Source of the DNA: Deltaproteobacteria bacterium
GTDB lineage: Bacteria > Myxococcota_A > UBA796 > UBA2385
Direction of reading: 5' to 3'
NCBI GenBank assembly: GCA_016792625.1
Contig: JAEUKK010000170.1
Span: forward strand, 1 to 38,706
DNA length: 38,706 bases
Within the stretch, counting starts at the first letter, position 1; every line of letters starts with the position of its first letter. Positions 31,640 through 38,706 of this stretch are shown piece by piece. The position numbers and the translations under genes were made by a program. Below the pieces are notes generated by a model. It had not been told where the DNA came from. It saw nothing but the letters and a program-made list of their open reading frames with translations, and made no database searches.

Positions 31640-34600
31640 TCAGCGACCCGGGGCGGGCAGCGCGCCGGCGATGAAGGGGATGACGCCCGGCAGCGGATCC
31701 AGCCCGGGGCAAGGCCAGGCCGCGGGCCCCCCTTCGACCAGCGCGGCGATGAGGGGGTGCCCGTCCCTGCGCAGGGCGAGGCCCGCCGCTTGGCGCTGGG
31801 CGTGGGCCTCGGCCTCGGCCCCCCGCAACCTCGCAGCCCAGGCCTGCAGCGCGAGCGCAAAGCCCTCGCCGGCGTTGTTTTGCACGCGGTGCAGCGCGGC
31901 GGCCGCCTCGCGCAGGCGGCGCTCGGCTTTGGACCCGCCGCGGCGCAGGGCCCCCAGCCCGCGCAGCCAGCTCCGCTGCACCTGGGGCAGCGCGTAGCTG
32001 AGGATGGGCCGCTCAGCGAGGGGCACCTTGGTGAGCAGGGCCTCGAGCTGGTCAATGTCGCCATTGAACAGCGCGAGCTCGGCGCGGATGGCCCGGTGCC
32101 GCCACGACAGCTCGGCGCTCATCGGTCGGCCCCAGGCGTCCACCGCCGCGCTGAGGCGCTCCTCTGCGGCGGCGGGCCCCTCGGTGAGCAGGGTGCAGCG
32201 CGCGCCCAGCGTCAGCTCGCCGACCAGGCACTGGGTGGCGTCGCCGGCCAAGCGGCTGACCTCGATGGCCCGGTCGACCTCGGCCCGCAGGCCCCGCTGG
32301 TCGACCTGCCAGATGCGCGCGCTCAGCGTGTTGAGGCGCACAGCGCGCCCTTCCCACGATTGGAGCTGAGCCGGGCCGAAACAACGCTCGGCGGCGGCGC
32401 CCTTGGCCGCGGCCAACACCCAGCGGCCGGCGAGCAGCTCGGCGAGGGCGTCGGCGGCCTGCAGGTAGCCCCAGACCCGCGGGCCTAAGCGGGCCGCGGC
32501 GGCCTCTTCGCCGCCGAGCGCGGCGGTGAGCGCGGTGACCGCCGCCTCGACCGCGGCGGGTGAGACCCGGGTGGCGCTGTGTGTCCAGCGCAGCGCGCCC
32601 AGCGCCAGCGCGTGGTGCGCGGGCGCGTCGAGGCGCGCGGCGAGGGTGCGGTGCCGGGCGAGCGCGGCGAGGCCGGGCAGCGGCTCGTGACGGGCCAGGG
32701 CGAGGCCCGCCGACCAGAGCGCCTCGAGGGCGGCCTGCTCCCCTTCGGTCGGCGCTGGCAGCCCCGGCCGCGGCCCGGGCAGCTCGCGGGTGAACAGCAG
32801 GGCCCACATCGCCCCGAGGTTGCCGGGGATGGCCCGCTGGCCGATGTTTTGCATCAGCTGGTCATAGAGCGCGACGCCGGCGGTGACCTCGCCGGTGGCG
32901 ACCAGCAAGCCGGCGGCTTCGCCCCGCAGCCGCACGCCGGCCGGCCCACCCAGCGCGGCGGCCGCCTCGGCCCAGGTCGCGGCGGCGGCGGCGATCTGCC
33001 CCGCGCCGGCCAGCGCCCGCCCCTGCTCTTCACCGCAGTCGGCGGGCGTGGCCCCGAGCCGGCGGGCCGCGGCGAAGGCATCGGCGGCGGCGGCAAAGGC
33101 GCCCCCCGCCAGCGCCCAGCGGGCGGCGCGCAGGTGGGCGGCCTGGGCCCGCGCGGGCGCGCCGAGGGCCTCGAGCTGGGCGGCGGCGAGGCCGGCGAGC
33201 TCGGGCCCCTCAGCCTCAAGGGCGGCGGCGAGGCGCTCGGCGAGGCGATCCCCCGGCCCGGGTTGAAGGGCCTCGGGCGAGAGGGCCGGGCTCAGGATGA
33301 CGTCTGGGCCGTCGCTCCCCGCGCGGATCTGCAGCAGGCCCGCGTGGGCCGCTGCGCGCAGGCTGGCGTCGTCCAGCGCGAGGCGGTGCAGCAGGCGCAG
33401 GGGCAGCGGGCCGGCGGCGATGGCGCAGGCGCTGACCACGCGGCGGGGCCCTTCGCCGAGCAAGCGCAGGCGGCGCAGCAGCACCCCCGACCAGCCGGGC
33501 AGGCGCCCGCCCGGGGTCGCCGCGCTGAGCAGCCCGAGCGCGCCCACGGGCAGATCCAGCTCCACCTCGTTGATCTCGCTGTCTGGCGCGCCGAGCGCCG
33601 CGTCCACCGCCGCGGCGCCGATCGCCGCCCGCAGCTCGGCCAAGCTCAGCGGCCCGAGGGCGTGGGCCGCCCCCAGCTCGGGCGGGCCGCGCAGGCCGTC
33701 GAGCGCCGCGTCGTCGCGGGCGCTCAACAACACGAGGCAGCGGGGGCTGAGCTGGGGCAGCAGGCGGCCGAGCAGGGCGGGCACGTCGGGCCCCGCCCAC
33801 TGCAGGTCTTCGATCAAGATGAGCAGGCCGTGATCTTCAGCGACCTGGTTCAGCAGCCCGGCCAGCGCGTCGAGGGCCGCGGCCCGGTCCTCGGCGCGGG
33901 TGGCGCGCACGGGGCCGCCGCGGTCGAGGGCGGGGAAGAGCGCGGCGGCGTGGGCGAGCAGGTGGGCTGAGGGCGCGAAGCCGTGGCGGCGCAGGTGGCG
34001 CAGCTGCAGCGAGAGCTCGTCGACGAGGCCGTCGAGGCCGGGCAGGGCCACGCGCTCGGCGGGGGCGCAGGCGGCGCGCAGCTGCAGGCCGGCCCAGCCG
34101 CGCAAGGCGCGCTCCAGCAGGGCGGTCTTGCCGGTGCCCGCCGGCCCGATCAGCTGCAGCCAGCGCGGGCCGAAGGCGGCGGTCGAGGGGCGGGGCGCGG
34201 GCGGCGGCGCGGGGGGCAGGGCGGCCGCGGGGGCAGGCGCGAGGGCCTGGGTGGCGCCGGGGGCGGCGGTCTCGGCGGGGGCTGGCTCGGCGAGGGTGAC
34301 CGTGGACGGCACGGCGGGCGCAGCGGCGGCGGGCGGGGCCAGATCGAGCGGTTGTGTGGCGGGCGCGCCCGTCTGGTCGGGCGCCGCGTCGACCTCAAGG
34401 GGCGGGGCCAGCAGGTCTGCCGGGGTCACCAGAATGGCGCGGCTGCCCATGTTGTCGGCAGGGGGCGTGTGGCCGGCGCTCGACTGCCCCGCCCAGCCAC
34501 TGGGCGTGCGCGGCGTGCGCGGCGTGCGCGGCGGGGCGGCGCGCGGCAGCGGGCGGGGCGCGGCGGCGGCGAGGGCCTCGGCCAGGGCGCCCTCGAGCGC

Positions 34601-35524
34601 CGGCCGGCTGATCCACCGGCGCGGGGGCAGGCCGGGGCCGCGGGCCACCGCGGCGGCGACCGCGGCGAGGGGGGGCCGGTCCTCGGGGGCGGGAGAGAGC
34701 AGCTCCATCGCCAGGGCCGAGAGCGCGTCGGGGCAGCCCGGCGCCCGGTCGGCCGGGGCCTCGAACCAGCGGCCGCCTTTGATGGCGCGCTGGCGGGCGG
34801 CGGGGCCGATGGCCGGCGGGCGGCCGGTGAGCGCTTGGTAGATCAGCACCCCGAGGGCGTAGAGGTCACCTTCGACGCTGGGCGGGCCGCCGTCGAGCAG
34901 CTCGGGCGCCATGTAGTCGGGGGTGCCGGCGAGCAGCCCCTCGACCGCGCCGCTGCGCCGGGTCAGGCCAAAGTCGACCAGCACCGCCCGCCGCCAGGCG
35001 CCGGTGCTCGTGCGCTCCACAAAAAGGTTGCGCGGCTTGAGATCACCGTGGGCGAGGCCCACCGCGTGCAGCGCCTCGAGCCCCGCGGCGGCGTCACGCA
35101 GCAAATGCAGCAGCTCGGGCAGGGGTGGCGCGGCCTCGGCCGGCCCGCCCCGCAGCCACTCCATCGAGAAGGCGGGGGTCGGCCCCTCGGCGAAGAGCTC
35201 GTAGAGCGCGACCACATGGGGGTGGTGCACGCCCGCGGCCCGGCGAAACTCGCTGCGCAGGCTGAGCGCGAGGGCCTGGCTGCCCGCGCGGGGCGCCTTG
35301 ATCGCGACCTCGGCGCCGCGCCGGTGGTCCCATGCGCGCCAGACCGCCCCCATCCCGCCCACATCGACGAGCTCGAGCAGCTCGACGTGGGCCGGCAGCA
35401 CGGGGCGCAGGGCGGCGCCCGCCGCGGCCCGCCCGGCGGCGCCCGGGCTCAAGGGGGGGGAGCCCGCGTCGGCGACGAGCGAGGAGAGCGGCCGCGTGGC
35501 GTGCACTGGGCGCGTGGGGAGCAT
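31640..35524 (-). CDS. Ser/Thr kinase-STAND ATPase-helical repeat regulator, right copy (K2)
   Basis: A 1294-residue protein, mirror partner of K1. The kinase domain (about 45-310) has DVGGMGAVWRAWD, Lys76 (VAIKAP), a catalytic loop HGDLKPRN (His159-Asp161, Gly in place of Arg), DFG Asp184 and GTPDYMAPEL. A Pro/Ala-rich linker of ~125 residues follows, absent from K1. The STAND-like NTPase has Walker A GPAGTGKTA (Lys466) and Walker B LLILIEDLQWAGP (Glu572/Asp573). The rest is Ala-rich helical repeats to the C-terminus. The start is ATG at 35524, with GAGGA 5 bases upstream, rather than ATG at 35545. High GC throughout, unlike K1. The non-RD catalytic loop in both copies suggests control without activation-loop phosphorylation. 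Target unknown. Confidence 0.85.
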   Translation of the reverse strand: MLPTRPVHATRPLSSLVADAGSPPLSPGAAGRAAAGAALRPVLPAHVELLELVDVGGMGAVWRAWDHRRGAEVAIKAPRAGSQALALSLRSEFRRAAGVHHPHVVALYELFAEGPTPAFSMEWLRGGPAEAAPPLPELLHLLRDAAAGLEALHAVGLAHGDLKPRNLFVERTSTGAWRRAVLVDFGLTRRSGAVEGLLAGTPDYMAPELLDGGPPSVEGDLYALGVLIYQALTGRPPAIGPAARQRAIKGGRWFEAPADRAPGCPDALSALAMELLSPAPEDRPPLAAVAAAVARGPGLPPRRWISRPALEGALAEALAAAAPRPLPRAAPPRTPRTPRTPSGWAGQSSAGHTPPADNMGSRAILVTPADLLAPPLEVDAAPDQTGAPATQPLDLAPPAAAAPAVPSTVTLAEPAPAETAAPGATQALAPAPAAALPPAPPPAPRPSTAAFGPRWLQLIGPAGTGKTALLERALRGWAGLQLRAACAPAERVALPGLDGLVDELSLQLRHLRRHGFAPSAHLLAHAAALFPALDRGGPVRATRAEDRAAALDALAGLLNQVAEDHGLLILIEDLQWAGPDVPALLGRLLPQLSPRCLVLLSARDDAALDGLRGPPELGAAHALGPLSLAELRAAIGAAAVDAALGAPDSEINEVELDLPVGALGLLSAATPGGRLPGWSGVLLRRLRLLGEGPRRVVSACAIAAGPLPLRLLHRLALDDASLRAAAHAGLLQIRAGSDGPDVILSPALSPEALQPGPGDRLAERLAAALEAEGPELAGLAAAQLEALGAPARAQAAHLRAARWALAGGAFAAAADAFAAARRLGATPADCGEEQGRALAGAGQIAAAAATWAEAAAALGGPAGVRLRGEAAGLLVATGEVTAGVALYDQLMQNIGQRAIPGNLGAMWALLFTRELPGPRPGLPAPTEGEQAALEALWSAGLALARHEPLPGLAALARHRTLAARLDAPAHHALALGALRWTHSATRVSPAAVEAAVTALTAALGGEEAAAARLGPRVWGYLQAADALAELLAGRWVLAAAKGAAAERCFGPAQLQSWEGRAVRLNTLSARIWQVDQRGLRAEVDRAIEVSRLAGDATQCLVGELTLGARCTLLTEGPAAAEERLSAAVDAWGRPMSAELSWRHRAIRAELALFNGDIDQLEALLTKVPLAERPILSYALPQVQRSWLRGLGALRRGGSKAERRLREAAAALHRVQNNAGEGFALALQAWAARLRGAEAEAHAQRQAAGLALRRDGHPLIAALVEGGPAAWPCPGLDPLPGVIPFIAGALPAPGR

Positions 35525-35842
35525 CTCGGTCCTCGCCGGCGCCATAGCGCGGCGCTGCCTGGCTCACCCCCTCGATGCGCAGCCTGGCGGGGCGTTTTGG
35601 CGGTGGGCGCCCCCTCCGCTGCGCTCCGGTCGGCCGACCCCTGGGGTCGCGGGCTGCTCCGCCGCGGCCGCGGTCCGCGGCGGGCCCGCTCCGCCGGGCT
35701 GCGCCCGGCCGGCTGCGCCGCCCTGGGTCGGCCTGGCGCGGGGCGCGCCAACGTTTCTCCCCGGCTGAGGCGCTGCAAACAGCCGCGAGGGCGTCGTGTT
35801 TGGCCTTGGCGCTCGCGTGATCCACTACGGTCTATCCCGGAA
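35525..35842. repeat. 318-bp divergent gap with a short-palindrome array
   Basis: The gap lies between the right kinase (leftward) and the unknown gene at 35843 (rightward). About 35600-35755 is dense in small palindromes such as GGTCGGCCGACC, GCGGCCGC, GGGC-TGC-GCCC and GGC-TGC-GCC, similar in style to 8161-8331. The last ~80 bases are less GC-rich and probably hold the promoter of the rightward gene. No gene is seen. Confidence 0.5.
35530..35534 (-). promoter_or_regulatory. Ribosome binding site deciding the right kinase start
   Basis: GAGGA on the minus strand, 5 bases before ATG 35524. The upstream ATG at 35545 has no such site. Confidence 0.6.
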
Positions 35843-37651
35843 ATGGACATGTTCCTCGACCGAACGACCTCAGGCTACGACCTGGAGCTGCACGTCGGCG
35901 CGCCCTTTTTCTTGAGCATCCTGCGGGCCGAGCTGCGGCTGGCGCTGGGCGCCGACGGCACGCACGACCTGCGGGCCGCCTTGCCCGGCGTGCCCGATGG
36001 GCTGCGCTACCTGCACCTGCACGCGCTGGACGCCACTCTGGTGCCGGGCCCGCCGCTTGAGCTGCGCGCCCGCCTGCGGCTGACCCTGGGGCCCCATCCG
36101 GTGATGATCGCGGGGCAGCCCTCGACCCTGGCCTCCGGCCTCGCCATCGCCAACCCCGCGGACCCGACGCCCTCGGCGCCCTCGGCGACGAGCACCCGCG
36201 CCGCGGCGGCGCTGCGTGATCCGGTCGCCGAGGCGGTGGCCAGCTCGACCCTCGGGCGGCTGGTCGGCGGCGCGCCCCAGGGGCCCGACCCCATCTCGCT
36301 GCCCCCCGCGCCGGGGCCCGCGACCCCCGCGCCCCCGCCCCTCTTCGCCACCGAGCTCAACCTTGTCTTGCGCCTGCGGCTCAGTGATCTCGGCGTCGCC
36401 CTGCGCCTCGGCGGCACCCGCGACCTGCTCACCGCGGTGGTCCGCTGGGCGGGCCCGCAGCTCGGCGCCCACGCCGGCGCGCTGGCCGCGGCGCTCGCCG
36501 ACACCCTCGACCGCGCCCTCGCCCGGGCAGGGGTGGTGCCGGTGCCCGGCCTCGCCGGCCTGCACCACCTCGCTTGGCGCGCCCTGCCCGCGGGGCCCGA
36601 CACCGCGGCGGCGCTGGTCCTGCTCGGAGACCTCCCCCTCGCGCTGGGCACCTACACCGACAGCGCCATGCGGCCGGCACCCTCCCCCTACGTGCGGCTT
36701 CAGCTCGTAGACGCGGAGCACCTGTCCATCCACCAGGCAGCCGCCTACAGCGCGAACCCAGGCGCACCCCCCCGGGTCGGGCCTTGGCAGACCCGTGATC
36801 CGCGCGCGCTGAGCCCCGAGCTGCGGCGCGAGGCCCTCGGCGCGGTGCTCGACCGCACCAACTGGACGCTGCAGCCCGTGGACGCGACCCGGCTACGGCT
36901 GCTCTACGCTGACGGTGGCGTTGTTCCCGCCGCTGAGGTGCTGGCGATGCGCGCCCGGGCTCTGGCCCAGCCCCACCCGCGCGGCGACGCGGGGGCGCTG
37001 CGGGCGAGCCTGCCCCCGGGGGTGCCGCTGCGCCTCGCGGTCTCGCCGCTGATGCGCGGTCGGCTGCAGGCCGCGATCGCGCCGCGGCTGGCCACGGCCC
37101 TGCGAGAGCGCAGCGGCGAGGCCGAGCTCTCGCTCTGGGATCTGGACATCGACTGGCACAACAATCCGGTGCCGGGTCGGATCACCCTGCGGGTGCGCAT
37201 CAAGGTCGAGCGGGACCTCGTGCTCTTCGGCGCCGACGGGATCGCGACCTATGTGCAAGACTTCGACCTGCGGGTGGCCGCGGGGCGGCTGCAGCCGGTG
37301 GTCGGGCAGGCGCGGATCGACGCCGACGGCTGGCTCGAGTTCTGGGGCGGGATGATGGACTTCTTCACCTCGGGGCTGCGGGCCTTCGGTCACGCGATCC
37401 CCACCGCGGCCGACCTGCTCGAGAGCGCTGAGCAAGAGGCCCACCGGGCCGCGCTGGTCGGCGTCACCTCGGGGCTCGATCAGGTGCCGGCGGGCGTCGA
37501 GTACGCGCGCCGAGACACGCCGGCGGGGCCCGATGTGCTCTGGCTCGACGTGCCGATCACCGACCTGCGGCTCGGCCCGGCCGGCGCGGCGCTGCACTTC
37601 GCGGTGCACATCAACCCGGCGCGGCCCACCCTCCCGGCGGCGCCGCGCTGA
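35843..37651 (+). CDS. Large unknown protein next to the cassette
   Basis: A 602-residue protein I do not recognise. It is rich in alternating hydrophobic strands (LELRARLRLTLGPHPVMI; FATELNLVLRLRLSDLGVALRLG; GRITLRVRIKVERDLVLFG) separated by a Pro/Ala linker (about 110-165), suggesting repeated beta domains, plus helices near HAGALAAALADTLDRALARAG. There is no signal peptide. Notable segments are SLWDLDIDWHNNPVPGRI and GWLEFWGGMMDFFTSGLRAFG. The start ATG at 35843 is supported only by a weak GGAA; ATG 35849 is equally possible, and the frame is open far upstream without coding sense. It converges with the next gene. Its strand-rich fold could suit lipid or membrane contact, but that is a guess. 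Confidence 0.7.
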   Translation: MDMFLDRTTSGYDLELHVGAPFFLSILRAELRLALGADGTHDLRAALPGVPDGLRYLHLHALDATLVPGPPLELRARLRLTLGPHPVMIAGQPSTLASGLAIANPADPTPSAPSATSTRAAAALRDPVAEAVASSTLGRLVGGAPQGPDPISLPPAPGPATPAPPPLFATELNLVLRLRLSDLGVALRLGGTRDLLTAVVRWAGPQLGAHAGALAAALADTLDRALARAGVVPVPGLAGLHHLAWRALPAGPDTAAALVLLGDLPLALGTYTDSAMRPAPSPYVRLQLVDAEHLSIHQAAAYSANPGAPPRVGPWQTRDPRALSPELRREALGAVLDRTNWTLQPVDATRLRLLYADGGVVPAAEVLAMRARALAQPHPRGDAGALRASLPPGVPLRLAVSPLMRGRLQAAIAPRLATALRERSGEAELSLWDLDIDWHNNPVPGRITLRVRIKVERDLVLFGADGIATYVQDFDLRVAAGRLQPVVGQARIDADGWLEFWGGMMDFFTSGLRAFGHAIPTAADLLESAEQEAHRAALVGVTSGLDQVPAGVEYARRDTPAGPDVLWLDVPITDLRLGPAGAALHFAVHINPARPTLPAAPR

Positions 37652-37699
37652 GGGGCCGCGGGTCGGCGGCGCCACGGGGGGCAGCCCCGGGGGCGCCGA

Positions 37700-38347
37700 C
37701 TAGCCCACCCGGCGCAGCCGCAGCGTCAGCTCGACCCGGTCATTGGCCTGCACGAAGTCATGCACGTCTTTGCCCTCGGGCACGGCGTAGCCGTCAAAGT
37801 CGAAGCCCGTGTAGTTCATGGTGAACCAGACCCGGTCGCGCTGGGCCTTGAGCGCCGCGGGCAGGCCGGCGGCCACGGCGGTGAGCAGCCCGGCGGCCAA
37901 GGGCTGGGTGACCGCGGCGGCCCCGCGCAGGGCGGTCAGCGCCTGCTTCACCGGCCCGCCGCCGAGCAGGGCGCCGAGGCTGTCGCCGATCTCTCGCGCG
38001 CCCGACTGCGACTCGACGACAAAGATGTGCAGGCCGAGCATTCCAGCGGGGTCGAGGTTCGGGTACAGCACGATGCCGCTGCCCACCAAGGGCAGGGGGG
38101 CGGCCGCCCGCACCCGGTGAAAGGTCTGCGAGGCGACGAGGAAGGCGCCCGTGCCCTCGAGCGCGCCGACCACCGCGGGCGCCAGGGCGCGCACGTCGGC
38201 GTTGGCGCCGCTGGTCGGCAGGGCGGGCGCGCCACCGGCCCGGGGGCGCCGGTCGACGCCCAGCGCGATCACGTACAGCTCTTTGTTCTGCTCAAGGCCA
38301 TCTTTGAGCAGGCGCAGGGTTGGGATCGAGGCGACGATGGTGGGCAA
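37700..38347 (-). CDS. Unknown beta-rich protein
   Basis: A 215-residue protein of unknown function. It opens with VASIPTLRLLKDGLEQNKELYVIALGVD and continues with GSGIVLYPNLDPAGMLGLHIFVVESQSGAREIGDSLGALL, an Ala/Leu-rich helix pair, and RVWFTMNYTGFDFDGYAVPEG near the end, then VELTLRLRRVG. This suggests a beta sandwich with one helical insertion. The start is TTG at 38347 because GGAGG lies 4 bases upstream (38352-38356) and the beta domain begins right after; the frame is open ~107 codons further upstream through hairpin-rich DNA. It converges with the 602-residue gene 48 bp away. No signal peptide. Confidence 0.65.
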   Translation of the reverse strand: MPTIVASIPTLRLLKDGLEQNKELYVIALGVDRRPRAGGAPALPTSGANADVRALAPAVVGALEGTGAFLVASQTFHRVRAAAPLPLVGSGIVLYPNLDPAGMLGLHIFVVESQSGAREIGDSLGALLGGGPVKQALTALRGAAAVTQPLAAGLLTAVAAGLPAALKAQRDRVWFTMNYTGFDFDGYAVPEGKDVHDFVQANDRVELTLRLRRVG

Positions 38348-38351
38348 GCGG

Positions 38352-38356
38352 CCTCC
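38352..38356 (-). promoter_or_regulatory. Ribosome binding site deciding a TTG start
   Basis: GGAGG on the minus strand, 4 bases before TTG 38347. It is the only good site in the upstream open stretch. Confidence 0.5.
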
Positions 38357-38568
38357 AGACGGCGGATTGGCGACCCAATAGCCGCCTACTTTGCGCCGCG
38401 CCCGCTTCGAGGCGGTCAGGCGTTGACCGTCGCCGGCGTGCCTCTGCCGACTGAAGGTCGGCTCGGGGTCATGCCTGCGTTGTTTGATGCGGCTCGCGTT
38501 TGGCGCGCTTGGCCTCATCGAGTTGTCGAGGCTGTTCCCGCAGTCAACGGACTGTTTCTCCACCGATG
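38357..38568. other. Non-coding gap at the right end
   Basis: This 212-bp stretch upstream of the leftward gene is lower in GC than its surroundings and likely includes that gene's promoter. I see no gene or RNA in it. It runs into the hairpin cluster that follows. Confidence 0.4.
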
Positions 38569-38622
38569 CCGGGGGCCGCCGGCCCCCAGGCCCCCGGCCA
38601 AGGGGCCCGCGGGGCCCCTTGG
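38569..38622. repeat. Two adjacent strong hairpins
   Basis: CCGGGGGCC (38569-38577) pairs with GGCCCCCGG (38589-38597), and CCAAGGGGCCC (38598-38608) pairs with GGGCCCCTTGG (38612-38622) around a 3-base loop. Both stems are perfect and abut each other. No coding use is seen. Confidence 0.8.
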
Positions 38623-38631
38623 ATCCCCCGC

Positions 38632-38706
38632 CAAAGTGGGGCCAGCGGGCAGGCTTCGCGCGGCGCATGGCAGCGCCGCGCGCCAGCCCGCAAAGGCCCC
38701 CCTTTG
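38632..38706. repeat. Long nested inverted repeat at the window edge
   Basis: Four paired arms nest in order: CAAAG/CTTTG (38632-38636/38702-38706), GGGGCC/GGCCCC (38638-38643/38695-38700), GCGGGC/GCCCGC (38645-38650/38686-38691) and CGCGCGGCGC/GCGCCGCGCG (38657-38666/38673-38682), with a 6-base loop. The 75-bp element may continue past the window. It could be a miniature mobile element, a terminator or a structured RNA. Confidence 0.75.

Larger units (their letters stand above)
18297..35524. other. Mirror-image double cassette: kinase-STAND, X, catalase-like, lipoxygenase-like
   Basis: Four gene types occur twice in exact mirror order around an axis at about 26760: kinase(+) X(-) catalase-like(+) lipoxygenase-like(+) | lipoxygenase-like(-) catalase-like(-) X(+) kinase(-). 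Spacings also mirror: kinase-X 83 and 106 bp, X-catalase-like 156 and 108 bp, and a 4-bp GTGA overlap between catalase-like and lipoxygenase-like genes in both. The copies have diverged strongly, so the duplication is old or the two were assembled from separate donors. Conserved order of all four genes implies one functional unit. Confidence 0.75.

Noticed and set aside
18297..35524. Transposon or prophage origin of the mirror cassettes
   Set aside because: No transposase, integrase, phage structural gene or terminal repeats were seen around the cassettes.
35524..35545. ATG 35545 as the right kinase start
   Set aside because: It lacks a ribosome binding site, while ATG 35524 has GAGGA 5 bases upstream.

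Overview
The window is very GC-rich DNA (about 70-78% in most stretches). It carries PEGA-domain and STAND-type Ser/Thr kinases, an MreB-family gene, RarA, SppA and the 3' end of an rRNA operon. This gene content and codon use suggest a member of the Myxococcota or a related former deltaproteobacterial lineage. That placement is an inference from style; no marker gene was compared.

Left third (1-14545), ordinary chromosome: the 3' end of 23S rRNA, 5S rRNA and a strong terminator; rarA; an mreB-family gene behind a zinc-ribbon membrane protein; a small unknown protein divergent from the envelope peptidase sppA; a membrane Ser/Thr kinase with a PEGA domain; a low-molecular-weight Tyr phosphatase; a cyclophilin; a lipoprotein; then a tightly overlapping run deoC-deoA-unknown membrane protein-HTTM protein.

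Junction zone (14603-18178): a helical-repeat protein gene, a block of lower-GC DNA with a DUF962/Mpo1-like gene and an unknown gene, then a mosaic pseudogene. The mosaic joins a 52-bp piece resembling the middle of the neighbouring kinase to a frameshifted second copy of the helical-repeat gene's 3' end. This marks a recombination hot spot.

Main find (18297-35524): a mirror-image pair of four-gene cassettes. Each has a large protein kinase-STAND ATPase-helical repeat protein, an unrecognised protein X, a catalase-fold protein resembling catalase-related allene oxide synthases, and a protein with the iron-ligand pattern of lipoxygenases. Left to right the order is kinase(+), X(-), catalase-like(+), lipoxygenase-like(+), lipoxygenase-like(-), catalase-like(-), X(+), kinase(-). 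In both copies the lipoxygenase-like gene overlaps the catalase-like gene by 4 bases (GTGA). Allene oxide synthase-lipoxygenase fusions are known in corals and catalase-lipoxygenase fusions in cyanobacteria; here the two parts are separate overlapping genes under an apparent kinase regulator. Both catalase-like proteins stop before the expected proximal heme tyrosine, and both lipoxygenase-like proteins have Gly where an Asn ligand is usual, so the chemistry is uncertain.

From about 20455 to 24480 the left cassette drops to about 47-50% GC in lines counted by hand, against 73-75% on either side. Both borders lie inside intact genes (the kinase C-terminal third and the first ~17 codons of the lipoxygenase-like gene). 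This looks like an in-frame exchange of the kinase sensor region, X and the catalase-like gene as one unit.

Right end (35525-38706): a palindrome-rich gap, two unrecognised convergent genes and a cluster of hairpins ending in a long nested inverted repeat at the window edge.
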